Shown: piece after piece, positions 7,136-14,635 of the stretch
Numbering within the stretch: the stretch's first letter is position 1
Layout: every line of letters starts with the position of its first letter
DNA from: Myxococcales bacterium
Lineage (GTDB): Bacteria > Myxococcota > UBA796 > SXON01
Reading direction: 5' to 3'
Assembly: GCA_009692585.1 (NCBI GenBank)
Contig: SHYX01000034.1
Span: 1 to 51,478, forward strand
Length of the DNA: 51,478 nt
Made by a program: the position numbers and the translations under genes
Notes under the pieces: generated by a model
Databases searched by the model: none
Seen by the model: the letters and a program-made list of their open reading frames with translations, nothing else
Told to the model about the DNA's origin: nothing

Positions 7136-9419
7136 AGAAGGCTTCGAGCTCCTCCCAGGGTCGGCTGGTCGGCTGCGGCTGCCACTCGCTCGGCAGGTAG
7201 GCCAACAGCTCGTGCTGGAGGAAACGTCGGCACAGGAGCACGACGGCACCCCGTTCGTCGGCGCTGCGCACGACGCGACCCGCGGCTTGTACGACGCGGG
7301 TCATACCGGCATGGACCGAGGCCAGCCCGAAGCCGTCGTCGTACCGGCGTTCGTACCACTCCGTCAGCAACTTTGTCTCCAACTCTGGAGGTGGAAAGCC
7401 CGGTCCGACGATGATCGCCGCCGCAAGCGCCCCCGCAGGCAGGTCCACGCTCTCCGCGAAGACGCCGCCGAGCACCGCGAGGAGCACCTGGCTGGGCCTG
7501 GCCAGCGCCGCCGCGACCTCGGTCCGGGCCGCGGCCGACATCCCGGGCCGCTGCACGATACGGTCGCGCCCCCCCAGGACAAGCGCCGGGCCGAGGTCGT
7601 TGAGCTGGTCGAAGCTGCCGAAGAAGATGGCGATGTTGCCAGGGATCGCGGCGACGCAGCGGTCGAGGACGTCGACGAGGCGCTCACGCTCCTTGGCTCG
7701 GTCCTTCCACGCGGTCGACACGTTGCGTGCCAGGAGCACCAGGCGGTGGTCGGCGGGAAAGTTGGAGGGGACGCTGAGTTCGGTGAACCGGGCGTCGTCG
7801 ATGCCGACCCGGGCGCGCCAGAACCACGTGGGGTGGAGCGTCGCGCTGGTGGCCACCACCGCCGCGCAGGCGGCGACCCGGTCTCTCAGCAGGAAGGCGG
7901 CGTCGCGGCAGACGAGTTGGAGTGAGTTCCCGTCGGTGACCGCCACCACTTCTTCGCCTTCACGGTCGGCGTAGGTCGCCAACCGAAACAGCGACTGGCC
8001 GAAGCTGCGCCAGGGGTCGTCACCCGGGCCGTTCCAGGGGTCATCTTCCCGGATGCGGGCGTGTTCGTAGGCCAGGCCGTCGTAGTGCTCCAGGGTGTCT
8101 TCTACGGCGCTGGCGTCGATGTCCCAGCGGCGGGGCTCCCCGGACTCCGCCTCGGCCTGGAGCCACTCCCGCGCGACCAGGCCGAGGGCGCGGAACGGCT
8201 CCCCGCGCTCGCCGGGCAGGCTGCGGTCGAGCTTGTCGAACAGGCTGGCGTCCAGCCGCACGCTGGCCCACCCCCGCGCGCGCTCAGGGAGCTGGTGGGC
8301 TTCGTCGACCATGACCGCCCACTGCCGCGGCGCGCCGGCTCCAAAGCAGGGACGCAGGTAGATATCGGGCTCGAAGGCGTAGTTCAGGTCGGCGACGACC
8401 ACGTCGGCCAGGTGGGCGGCATACTCGACGGCCAGCGCCCAGGGGCAGCACCCCTGCCGTGCGGCGTCCTCGCTGACCTGGTCCGGGGAGACGACGCCCA
8501 GGGCCGCGAGCGCGCCGAGATCGGCCAACTCGGCGGTACCGATGCAGTCTCCCCGGGCGCACGCCGCGCATGCTTCGGCTCGCGAGGGAACGACCACGGC
8601 GCGTAGCGCCACGCCGCCGTCGGTGAGGCGCCGCACCGTGTCCAGCAGGATCCACCGCTGGGTCCCCCGCGCCGTGGCCCAGAAGACGCCGAGGTCGGTG
8701 CGAAAGGCCTCGCGCAGGGCGCCGACCAGCGCGGGCGCGGTCTTGCCGAGGCCGGTGGGGGCGCTGATGGCCAGCACCTGCCCCCGGGCGACCGCCTGGA
8801 CGGTGGCGGTGAGGATCTCGCCCTGGCCCGGGCGGAGTTCACGGTACGGAAAGGCGACGGTGCGCTCTCGGCGCTGGTGTCGCCAGGACAACCACAGCTC
8901 GCGCGAACGGATGCGCGCGCGCAGCCACGCGTGGAGCCAGCTCCCGATGGCCGGGTCCGGTCGCTCCTGGACACATCGCTGTGAACCGTCGGCGAGCGAG
9001 ACCAGACGCAGTCGGCCCACGGGGCTCGGCAACTGCGCGGCCACGGCGATGTGCAGGTACACGAGAAGCTGCCGTCGCCACGGCTCGGGAATCGGCGCCT
9101 CGGCGAGCGCTCGCTCCCCGAGACCTACGCTCTTGATCTCTTCCACGAGCGTGATGCCGTCGATGTCCTCGACGAGTCCATCCACTCTTGCGGTCACGAC
9201 GACCCGCCAGCCCTCCACCTCGACCGTGTGACGCCACGTGACCTCCGCACTGCGCCCGGCCTCCTCTTTCTCGTCCGCTTGGAGCTGTCGATGGAGCTGG
9301 CCGCCCGCCCGCGCTCGCGCCCTCGCCGACATCGCCAGGCCGCCCAGCTCGGCCCGGCCGCCGACCAGATCGCGGACGGCCAGCTCCAAGGTGTGGGCGT
9401 CGTCGTTCCAGCGGAGCAC
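7089..9419 (-). CDS. DinG/XPD-like Fe-S helicase with N-terminal PD-(D/E)XK-like domain
   Basis: The product is 776 aa from a GTG start. Residues of about 60-130 resemble a PD-(D/E)XK nuclease core: Arg-Val-Asp-Gly-Leu-Val-Glu-Asp, then Leu-Val-Glu-Glu-Ile-Lys-Ser, then a Gln-Leu-Leu-Val-Tyr segment. The middle and C-terminal parts form a superfamily 2 helicase: Walker A Ala-Pro-Thr-Gly-Leu-Gly-Lys-Thr, a cysteine-rich insert (Cys-Ala-Ala-Cys-x4-Cys and a later Cys-Cys) that could ligate a 4Fe-4S cluster as in XPD/DinG, the DEAH box Val-Asp-Glu-Ala-His, and motif VI Gln-Ala-Ala-Gly-Arg-Val-Val-Arg. A role in DNA repair or structure resolution is inferred from family. The fusion resembles nuclease-helicase proteins known from phages and bacteria. 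The gene converges on the TolB-like gene and stands alone. Confidence 0.85.
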   Translation of the reverse strand: MLRWNDDAHTLELAVRDLVGGRAELGGLAMSARARARAGGQLHRQLQADEKEEAGRSAEVTWRHTVEVEGWRVVVTARVDGLVEDIDGITLVEEIKSVGLGERALAEAPIPEPWRRQLLVYLHIAVAAQLPSPVGRLRLVSLADGSQRCVQERPDPAIGSWLHAWLRARIRSRELWLSWRHQRRERTVAFPYRELRPGQGEILTATVQAVARGQVLAISAPTGLGKTAPALVGALREAFRTDLGVFWATARGTQRWILLDTVRRLTDGGVALRAVVVPSRAEACAACARGDCIGTAELADLGALAALGVVSPDQVSEDAARQGCCPWALAVEYAAHLADVVVADLNYAFEPDIYLRPCFGAGAPRQWAVMVDEAHQLPERARGWASVRLDASLFDKLDRSLPGERGEPFRALGLVAREWLQAEAESGEPRRWDIDASAVEDTLEHYDGLAYEHARIREDDPWNGPGDDPWRSFGQSLFRLATYADREGEEVVAVTDGNSLQLVCRDAAFLLRDRVAACAAVVATSATLHPTWFWRARVGIDDARFTELSVPSNFPADHRLVLLARNVSTAWKDRAKERERLVDVLDRCVAAIPGNIAIFFGSFDQLNDLGPALVLGGRDRIVQRPGMSAAARTEVAAALARPSQVLLAVLGGVFAESVDLPAGALAAAIIVGPGFPPPELETKLLTEWYERRYDDGFGLASVHAGMTRVVQAAGRVVRSADERGAVVLLCRRFLQHELLAYLPSEWQPQPTSRPWEELEAFFTAPSAATSPHPPAS

Positions 9420-9493
9420 CGGGCGGGTCTATCTGCTCTTGACCGGCTCGAGCATGACCTCGGCGCGATCGACCGCTGGCCGCATCGTGTCAC

Positions 9494-9592
9494 CATCACG
9501 TTGCGGGTGCCGTCGACGTCGTTGTACCCGGAGAAGGGATTCCCCTGGTCGATGGCCGGGGAGAACCCGGGGTCGAGGGTGAAGTCGCCCAC
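9494..9592 (-). pseudogene. Fragment of a parallel beta-helix surface protein
   Basis: The minus strand reads Ser-Pro-Ala-Ile-Asp-Gln-Gly-Asn-Pro, a short spacer, then Asp-Val-Asp-Gly-Thr-Arg-Asn. This pattern closes many right-handed beta-helix surface proteins just before a Met-Gly-Ala-Tyr-Gly-Gly end. The following residues diverge at once (Val-Met-Val-Thr-Arg), so only about 33 codons survive. No start, signal peptide or remaining repeats are seen. Confidence 0.45.
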
Positions 9593-9801
9593 GCAACGAG
9601 TTGACGGCACAGTGACGCCACCTTCGGAGGCGCGAGCGCCGCGCATGTCGTCGGCAACTCGCTCGGCCGGGCGGCCGGTCCGAAAATCCGCGCCGCACCC
9701 GCAATTGGCTGCGTCATCGCGTTCCCTCATTCGGGGCCGCGATTCTCGCGGCAAACTCCGCAACCAGCGTCCGGAGGCTCGTCGCATCCGACAAGGAGCG
9801 A

Positions 9802-10311
9802 ATGAGCGGGGGATTCCTACGGTTTCAAGTGCAGTACCTTTGCCGCATCCACGTCCAGCGGTGGTCGGATCTGGCTGCGCCGAAGCGGGCCGCGCTCCCC
9901 GCGCAGGCGCAGGCCCACACCCGGCCCGGCGTCGGCGAGGCGATCCGGGCGGCGCTCGGCGAGACCGGCGCGGCTCCGGGGCAGGCGCTCTCGGCCATGC
10001 CGGTCGAGGCGCTCCAGGCCGAGTACGTCCGGGTGGTCGGGCGCACGAGCGGCTCCGAGCACCGCGGCTACCTGATCTGGAAGATCGGCGAAGCGCTCAA
10101 GGGGCGCGTGCCGGTCGGCCCGGTCGAGCGCACCGCGGGCGAAGGCGGCAAGAGCAAGACGATGCCGGTCGGCATGGGCGAGGCGCAGGTCGCCGCGCTC
10201 GACGGCGCGTGGGAGCGCCTCGGCTACAAGAGCCGCAACGCGATGATCCGCGACGCGGTGGCGGCGCTGCTGAGCGCGCGCGGCGACCAGGCGGCGGCCG
10301 CCTTCGCGTGA
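9802..10311 (+). CDS. Ribbon-helix-helix-type regulator or mobile-element accessory protein
   Basis: The product is up to 169 aa. Residues 66-107 (Met-Pro-Val-Glu-Ala-Leu-Gln-Ala-Glu-Tyr, then Gly-Arg-Thr-Ser-Gly-Ser, then Tyr-Leu-Ile-Trp-Lys-Ile) resemble a DUF2924-like helical segment. Residues of about 118-160 read Lys-Thr-Met-Pro-Val-Gly-Met-Gly-Glu-Ala-Gln followed by Tyr-Lys-Ser-Arg-Asn-Ala-Met-Ile-Arg-Asp-Ala-Val, a ribbon-helix-helix pattern. The first 60 residues are low in family signal, and ATG 9997 is a plausible alternative start. The 3' end overlaps by GTGA with the start of a following truncated frame, so this was once an operon. It is surrounded by gene fragments, in keeping with a mobile-element origin. 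Confidence 0.5.
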   Translation: MSGGFLRFQVQYLCRIHVQRWSDLAAPKRAALPAQAQAHTRPGVGEAIRAALGETGAAPGQALSAMPVEALQAEYVRVVGRTSGSEHRGYLIWKIGEALKGRVPVGPVERTAGEGGKSKTMPVGMGEAQVAALDGAWERLGYKSRNAMIRDAVAALLSARGDQAAAAFA

Positions 10312-10370
10312 GCGAGCTGGCGAAGCAGGACGTGATCCGGTGGCTCAGCCGGCACCTTCACCGCGTTGAG
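10308..10370 (+). pseudogene. Truncated 5' end of a translationally coupled gene
   Basis: A GTG at 10308 overlaps the preceding stop (GTGA) and opens Val-Ser-Glu-Leu-Ala-Lys-Gln-Asp-Val-Ile-Arg-Trp-Leu-Ser-Arg-His-Leu-His-Arg. This looks like a genuine start, but composition turns Arg-rich and non-protein-like after about 20 codons. It is best read as a gene whose body has been lost. Family unknown. Confidence 0.3.
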
Positions 10371-10408
10371 CATCGAGATGACGAGCGACGGCCGGGCCGT
10401 GGCGGTGC

Positions 10409-10490
10409 GTGGAGTCGGAGCCCGTCCTGGCCTGCACCGGCTACCGGCTCCCCACTCCCCACCGAGGCCGAGTGGGAGTATTTCAGCGGA
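10409..10490 (+). pseudogene. FGE-sulfatase (SUMF1-like) domain remnant with 7-bp duplication
   Basis: One frame reads Val-Leu-Ala-Cys-Thr-Gly-Tyr-Arg-Leu-Pro-Thr and the next frame continues Thr-Glu-Ala-Glu-Trp-Glu-Tyr-Phe-Ser. Joined, they give the Gly-Tyr-Arg-Leu-Pro-Thr-Glu-Ala-Glu-Trp-Glu-Tyr signature of formylglycine-generating-enzyme-like proteins. The break is a tandem CTCCCCA CTCCCCA (10448-10461); removing one copy restores the frame. The fragment stops just before the moeZ-like gene. It is a decayed remnant with no promoter or start. Confidence 0.55.
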
Positions 10491-10493
10491 GCA

Positions 10494-11639
10494 TCAGTAG
10501 ATCGGCATCCCCGGGTCCAGCTCCTTGGCCCAACCGACGATGCCGCCTTCGAGGTTCACCACGTCGAAGCCGGCATCCACGAGGATCTGGGCTGCCTGGG
10601 CCGAGCGCCCCCCCAGCTTGCAATGAACGAGGATCTCCCGATCGCGGGGAAGCTCCGCCAGCCGCGCCGCGACCTCGGTGTGGGGAATCAGCAGCTCTGC
10701 CCAGTCGAACTTGACGATGGCCGCCTCCGCCGCGCCGCGCACGTCCAGCACGAACGGCCGCCAACCAGCCGCACGCTTGTCCGCGACCTCCCGCACGCTC
10801 ATGCGCCGGAAGGGCCCCGCCGCGCCCGGATGTTCCTCCCGCGAGCCCGACCGCTTCGGCACGCCGCAGAACTGGTCGTAGTCGATGAGCTTGTCGATGG
10901 TCGGCGCGTTCGGATCCCGACGCAGCTTCAGCTCCCGGAAGCTCATCGCCAACGCGTCGAAGAGCAACAGCCGCCCCGATAGGGTCGTGCCCATGCCCAG
11001 CAGGATCTTGAGCGTCTCGGTGGCCTGGATGGTGCCGATGATCCCGGGAAGGACGCCCAGCACCCCACCCTCGGCACAGGAGGGAACCAGCCCGGGTGGC
11101 GGGGGCTCGGCGTACAGGTCGCGGTAGTTCGGGCCCCCCTGGTAGTTGAACACCGATGCCTGCCCTTCGAACTTGAAGATCGAGCCGTAGACGTTCGGTT
11201 TGCCCAGGATCACGCACGCGTCGTTCACCAGGTAGCGGGTGGGGAAATTGTCGGTTCCATCCACGACGACGTCGTAGCCGGCGGCGATCCGGAGCGCGTT
11301 GTCGGACGACAAGGGCTCGTCGTACAGCTCGACCGTCACATGGGGATTGAGGTCGGCGATGCGGTCCTTTGCCGAGAGCACCTTCGCCCTGCCCACGCCG
11401 GCGGTGCCGTGGATGATCTGCCGCTGAAGATTCGAGGTGTCCACCCGGTCGAAGTCGACGATTCCGATGCGGCCCACACCGGCCGCGGCCAGGTACAGCA
11501 GCAGCGGCGAGCCCAGGCCGCCCGTTCCGACACAGAGCACCGAGCTGTTTTTGAGCCGGGTCTGCCCCGCCATGCCCACCTCGCCGAGGATGAGGTGGCG
11601 GGAGTACCGGGCGATCTCGTCGTTGGTGAGCGGTGTCAT
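10494..11639 (-). CDS. moeZ: MoeZ-type adenylyltransferase/sulfurtransferase
   Basis: The product is 381 aa. The N-terminal about 260 residues are a ThiF/MoeB E1-like domain: Tyr-Ser-Arg-His-Leu-Ile-Leu near the start, nucleotide-binding Gly-Thr-Gly-Gly-Leu-Gly-Ser, and Asp-Asn-Phe-x-Thr-Arg. The C-terminal about 110 residues are a rhodanese domain with the loop His-Cys-Lys-Leu-Gly-Gly-Arg-Ser, whose Cys would carry the persulfide. In the known pathway such a protein adenylates the C-terminal Gly of a CysO/MoaD-type carrier and converts it to a thiocarboxylate. The start ATG 11639 overlaps the carrier gene's stop by 4 nt. Although MoeB-like proteins also serve molybdopterin synthesis, the neighbouring cysM-like, JAMM and carrier genes point to cysteine biosynthesis. 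The Cys-x-x-Cys zinc pairs of classical MoeB are not evident. Confidence 0.85.
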   Translation of the reverse strand: MTPLTNDEIARYSRHLILGEVGMAGQTRLKNSSVLCVGTGGLGSPLLLYLAAAGVGRIGIVDFDRVDTSNLQRQIIHGTAGVGRAKVLSAKDRIADLNPHVTVELYDEPLSSDNALRIAAGYDVVVDGTDNFPTRYLVNDACVILGKPNVYGSIFKFEGQASVFNYQGGPNYRDLYAEPPPPGLVPSCAEGGVLGVLPGIIGTIQATETLKILLGMGTTLSGRLLLFDALAMSFRELKLRRDPNAPTIDKLIDYDQFCGVPKRSGSREEHPGAAGPFRRMSVREVADKRAAGWRPFVLDVRGAAEAAIVKFDWAELLIPHTEVAARLAELPRDREILVHCKLGGRSAQAAQILVDAGFDVVNLEGGIVGWAKELDPGMPIY

Positions 11640-11914
11640 CCCACGCCCCCGGCAATCGAGGGCACGATGACCAGGGTGTCTCCCTCCTCCAGCGGCGTCA
11701 GGTCGCGACCGAGAAAGCGGATGTCCTCGTCGTTCTTGTAGACGTTGACGAAGCTGCGGAGCTGACCGTCGTCGGCGTACAGGTGTTTGCGCAGCGCCGG
11801 ATGGGCGGCGGCCAAGGCGGCGAGCGCCTGACCGGCCGTGGCCCCCGCGACGTCGACACGGGCCTGATTGTCGGTGAAGCTGCGGAGGGCGGAGGGAATC
11901 TGGATCACGGGCAT
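11636..11914 (-). CDS. cysO: CysO/MoaD-type sulfur carrier protein with Gly-Gly-Val-Gly end
   Basis: The product is 92 aa with a ubiquitin-like beta-grasp pattern: Val-Ile-Gln-Ile-Pro-Ser-Ala-Leu-Arg at the N-terminus, and Phe-Val-Asn-Val-Tyr-Lys-Asn-Asp-Glu-Asp-Ile-Arg-Phe, Thr-Pro-Leu, and Gly-Asp-Thr-Leu-Val-Ile-Val-Pro-Ser-Ile-Ala-Gly-Gly toward the C-terminus. It would carry sulfur as a thiocarboxylate to O-phosphoserine or O-acetylserine via the CysM-type synthase. Unlike most carriers, the protein does not end at Gly-Gly but has two extra residues, Val-Gly. The upstream neighbour is a JAMM protease, which could trim them or release cysteine from the carrier, as reported for QbsD/QbsE and for mycobacterial Mec. 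Its start overlaps the protease stop by 10 nt. Confidence 0.85.
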   Translation of the reverse strand: MPVIQIPSALRSFTDNQARVDVAGATAGQALAALAAAHPALRKHLYADDGQLRSFVNVYKNDEDIRFLGRDLTPLEEGDTLVIVPSIAGGVG

Positions 11915-12333
11915 GGGGCTTCCAGGAGGAGGAGTTCTTCGTCCATGGCTGAGCGGTCGTCCCGCAGCCGCCAGGACTGGGTGGTGGCGATCTGGCCTGA
12001 ACCAATTGATACAATCACGTAACTGCGGTTGGGAAGTGCATGTTCGCGGTCGTAGTCGCTATAGGCCGAGGGGTGATCGGGGTGGGAGTGGTAGTAGCCG
12101 AGGATATCGAGCCCCTCCGCCTCCAGCGTGGTCTCGCCGCGTAGGACGACCAGTCCGCTCACCTGATAGCGATTGGCTGGGCTGTCGGCGCGTTCGTTGT
12201 GGAGCGCCAGCACGCGCGTGACGCGGCGCGTGGACGCCGAGCCGGCCAGGAGTCCCACCACCTCGTGGGGGTAGCCCGCCTGGACGTGATGACACATCGC
12301 TGTATTGGCCCCTGCATCGATGGTCAGGCCCAC
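11905..12333 (-). CDS. mec: JAMM/MPN+ metalloprotease (Mec-like)
   Basis: The product is 142 aa, the usual size of bacterial Mov34/MPN proteins. It shows the complete JAMM zinc motif: Glu in Tyr-Pro-His-Glu-Val-Val-Gly-Leu-Leu near residue 24, and His-Ser-His-Pro-Asp-His-Pro-Ser-Ala-Tyr-Ser-Asp-Tyr-Asp, fitting His-x-His-x7-Ser-x2-Asp. In Mycobacterium the homologous enzyme cleaves cysteine from the CysO carrier. Here the position between cysM-like and carrier genes supports the same job, and it may also mature the carrier's Gly-Gly-Val-Gly tail. The GTG start at 12333 overlaps the synthase stop by 10 nt. Confidence 0.85.
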   Translation of the reverse strand: MGLTIDAGANTAMCHHVQAGYPHEVVGLLAGSASTRRVTRVLALHNERADSPANRYQVSGLVVLRGETTLEAEGLDILGYYHSHPDHPSAYSDYDREHALPNRSYVIVSIGSGQIATTQSWRLRDDRSAMDEELLLLEAPCP

Positions 12334-13211
12334 AGGTGCACCTCTGACAAGTAACGCTCACCGGAGTCGGGAAGGAGGGTCACGACCACGCCCGTCGTCA
12401 ACCGGCTGGCCACATCGAGCGCCGCCCAGACGGCGGCACCGCCGCTGGGACCGGTCAGGATGCCTTCCTCTCGTGCCAGGCGCTGCATCATCTCGATGCT
12501 GGCCTCGGTGGGCGCCCCGATGTTGTCGTCGGCCACGGTCGCATCCCAGATCGCAGGGACGATCGCCGATTCCAGGTGTTTCAGTCCTTCCAGGCCGTGG
12601 AAGGGCGCTTCGGGCTGGATACTGATACATCTCACGGATGTATTGAATCCGCGCAGGCCTCGGCTGGTGCCGACGAACGTGCCGGTGGTCCCCACGCCCG
12701 CCACCCAGTGAGTGATACGCCCACTTGTATCAGCCCAGATCTCGGCGGCGGTCCCGCGGGCGTGGGCTTTCCAGTTCTCGGGGTTGCTGTACTGGTCCAG
12801 GTACAGGTATCGGGCATCGACGGCGAGCGCCTGGGCGGCCCGAATCGCACCATCAGAGCCCTCCAGGGGGTCGGTCTCGACGATGTCGACGCCGAGGGCG
12901 CGGAGCAGCTTCTTCCGTTCGAGATTGGCGTTGCGGGGGAGGCAGAGCGTCAGCCGATGGCCACGGGCCGCCGCGATCATGCCGTAGGCAATCCCGGTGT
13001 TCCCGGAGGACGAATCGAGGAGGATCCGGCCCTTCGTGCGCCCGCTGCGCTCGGCCGCCGCGATGATGCCCCAGGCCGCCCGGTCCTTGACCGAGCCGCT
13101 GGGATTGAAGGACTCCAGCTTCGCCCAGACTTCGACGGTGTCCGGGACGACGCCGTGAGCGACCCTGCACAACCGCACCATGGGGGTGTTCCCGATCCGA
13201 TCCACCAACAA
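12324..13211 (-). CDS. cysM: PLP-dependent cysteine synthase (CysM-type)
   Basis: The product is 295 aa. It has the fold-type II PLP signature: Gly-Asn-Thr-Pro-Met-Val-Arg-Leu, the Schiff-base lysine in Pro-Ser-Gly-Ser-Val-Lys-Asp-Arg, the Ser-Ser-Ser-Gly-Asn-Thr-Gly-Ile substrate loop, Gly-Val-Gly-Thr-Thr-Gly-Thr for the phosphate, and a C-terminal Leu-Leu-Pro-Asp-Ser-Gly-Glu-Arg-Tyr-Leu. It makes cysteine by adding sulfur to an activated serine; with the carrier, activator and JAMM genes downstream, the sulfur donor is probably a protein thiocarboxylate rather than free sulfide. The start is uncertain: TTG 13211, TTG 13208 or GTG 13205 are all possible and the ATG at 13219 is out of frame. 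It is the first gene of the four-gene operon. Confidence 0.87.
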   Translation of the reverse strand: MLVDRIGNTPMVRLCRVAHGVVPDTVEVWAKLESFNPSGSVKDRAAWGIIAAAERSGRTKGRILLDSSSGNTGIAYGMIAAARGHRLTLCLPRNANLERKKLLRALGVDIVETDPLEGSDGAIRAAQALAVDARYLYLDQYSNPENWKAHARGTAAEIWADTSGRITHWVAGVGTTGTFVGTSRGLRGFNTSVRCISIQPEAPFHGLEGLKHLESAIVPAIWDATVADDNIGAPTEASIEMMQRLAREEGILTGPSGGAAVWAALDVASRLTTGVVVTLLPDSGERYLSEVHLWA

Positions 13212-13306
13212 CCGCGCATCCTCTACAGGGTCGGACAGTAGGGCCGGGAGGCGCGTCCGGCAACGACCATCGCTGGCCGGGTGCGCGCCCCGTGACCGAT
13301 CTCACA

Positions 13307-13330
13307 AACCCTCACGTGCGCGTGAGGGTT
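13307..13330 (-). terminator. Hairpin between convergent-side operons
   Basis: A perfect 10-bp stem (13307-13316 with 13321-13330, AACCCTCACG/CGTGAGGGTT) closes a 4-nt loop. It lies 7 bp beyond the stop of the thioredoxin-like lipoprotein on the minus strand, and a short T-rich GTTTGTG follows. There is no long U-tract, so termination may be weak or factor-aided. Confidence 0.55.
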
Positions 13331-13336
13331 GTGGGG

Positions 13337-14170
13337 CTACAGGCTGTCTTCGTAGTCCCGAATCGCGTTCTTGATGCCCAGGGCGCCGGAGGGATTGTAC
13401 TCCCCGGGGTGGTCGACCCCGGACCAGATGACGGTCATGTCGGGGGCGAGCAGCGTGCCGGCGGGGATTCCGCCGTCGGGAATCAGCCAGTAGGTCACGT
13501 CGTCGGTGGTGTTGTCCTCGGGCGCGACCACGGGGATGCCCTCGAGGTCGTAGCTTTTGCTCCAGCGCTTGAGCACCGACTCCGCCGGTACCTCGCCGTA
13601 GTTGTCCTGCGTCAAAGACTCGAACATGGTGAAGTTGGGGACCTTCTTGCGGACGGTTTCCTGCTCTTCGGCGAGGGTGGCGGCCATGGCCTGGCAGGGG
13701 CCGCACCACTCGGCCGACATGGTGATGAGCACGTAGTTGCCACAGAAGCTGTACAGCGTGGTTTCCTGGCCGTGCATGTCGGTCCCGCCGACGTCGAAGT
13801 TCGCCGCGATGTCCCCTTCCTGGTAGGCGTCGTCGCCGGTGGAGCCCGTGCCCGTCGGGCCAGCGTTGGCCTCGTCGGGGATGACGGGGCAGTCCCCCAC
13901 GATGTAGTCGCCTTTCTCGAAGGTGTGCGACCACTCGAAGTTCGGGTTGGTGCCGGCCTCGACCTCAACGCCGTCGTCGAAGCCGTCCCCGTCGGAGTCG
14001 GCCTCGTCGTACTCGGTGCCCAGTTCGACTTCCTCTCCGTTGGTGAGGCCGTCGCCATCCTCGTCGCCCGCCGGGTCGATGGCGACGTCGTCGTCGTCCG
14101 GGGACATGCCCTCGTCGACGGGAGCGGGACAGCCGAAGAGCACGGCGGGAAGAAAGGCGAACATGCGCAT
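13337..14170 (-). CDS. Thioredoxin-fold (TlpA/AhpC-like) lipoprotein with Ca-binding repeats
   Basis: The product is 277 aa. The signal ends in a lipobox L-F-G-C (Cys14). Residues of about 35-75 contain thrombospondin type 3-like calcium loops: Asp-Glu-Asp-Gly-Asp-Gly-Leu-Thr-Asn-Gly-Glu-Glu and Asp-Ser-Asp-Gly-Asp-Gly-Phe-Asp-Asp-Gly. The C-terminal domain has a thioredoxin active site Trp-Cys-Gly-Pro-Cys within Met-Ser-Ala-Glu-Trp-Cys-Gly-Pro-Cys-Gln. It is therefore probably a periplasm- or surface-facing thiol-disulfide oxidoreductase; redox direction is not evident. ATG 14170 gives a typical Met-Arg-Met-Phe signal start. No dedicated partner gene lies next to it. Confidence 0.85.
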   Translation of the reverse strand: MRMFAFLPAVLFGCPAPVDEGMSPDDDDVAIDPAGDEDGDGLTNGEEVELGTEYDEADSDGDGFDDGVEVEAGTNPNFEWSHTFEKGDYIVGDCPVIPDEANAGPTGTGSTGDDAYQEGDIAANFDVGGTDMHGQETTLYSFCGNYVLITMSAEWCGPCQAMAATLAEEQETVRKKVPNFTMFESLTQDNYGEVPAESVLKRWSKSYDLEGIPVVAPEDNTTDDVTYWLIPDGGIPAGTLLAPDMTVIWSGVDHPGEYNPSGALGIKNAIRDYEDSL

Positions 14171-14583
14171 GAGGGAACCGGGGTGGCGCCAACGATAGCA
14201 CCGTTGGTGGCACTCGGGCGGTAAAGCGGATGCAAAGGCGCCGGCAGTGGTGACGATCGATGACGAGCCGGCTGGGGAGTTCGCGGTCTGCCGGCCCCGC
14301 ACCCGGAGCTCACGTGTTGATCCTCGCCGCCTTCGCCTTCGCCACCGACTACGCGGCAGAAGCCAAGGCCCGCATGGGCCTGAGCTTCGACCTGGACTCC
14401 GTGGAAGCAGCCCTCGCTGCGCCCCCCGCGCCCTCCGCGGCAGCGTTGATCGCACGGCTCTACGACGCGATTGCGCGCCTGGAGGAGCAGGTCGACGGCG
14501 CGCTTGCGGTGGTGGCGGGGCGCGCGGAACTGCCGGGGGTCTCCAGCGCCGATCGGGCAGGAGTTACCCCAGATGGACAGGAC
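14171..14583. other. Intergenic region with one doubtful plus-strand frame
   Basis: From a GTG near 14314 the plus strand reads Leu-Ile-Leu-Ala-Ala-Phe-Ala-Phe-Ala-Thr-Asp-Tyr, signal-peptide-like, then an alpha-helical Ala/Glu-rich stretch to about 14535. After that the frame runs through promoter-like DNA and into the following gene out of frame. This may be a small secreted helical protein whose 3' end has been frameshifted, but I cannot support clear boundaries. Confidence 0.3.
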
Positions 14584-14612
14584 TTGACATGTAAAGAGCA
14601 ATGGTCGAAGAT
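14584..14612 (+). promoter_or_regulatory. Candidate sigma-70-type promoter of the GGDEF-EAL gene
   Basis: TTGACA (14584-14589), a 17-nt spacer and GAAGAT (14607-14612) lie 24 nt ahead of the GTG start at 14636. The -35 is perfect, the -10 matches at three of six positions. Confidence 0.35.
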
Positions 14613-14635
14613 GGCAGGCACTTCCTGGCGTCACT

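Noticed and set aside
9051..10982. A 643-codon plus-strand open frame
   Set aside because: It is antisense to the helicase and moeZ genes, Arg/Pro-rich, and joins unrelated stretches; typical shadow frame of GC-rich DNA.
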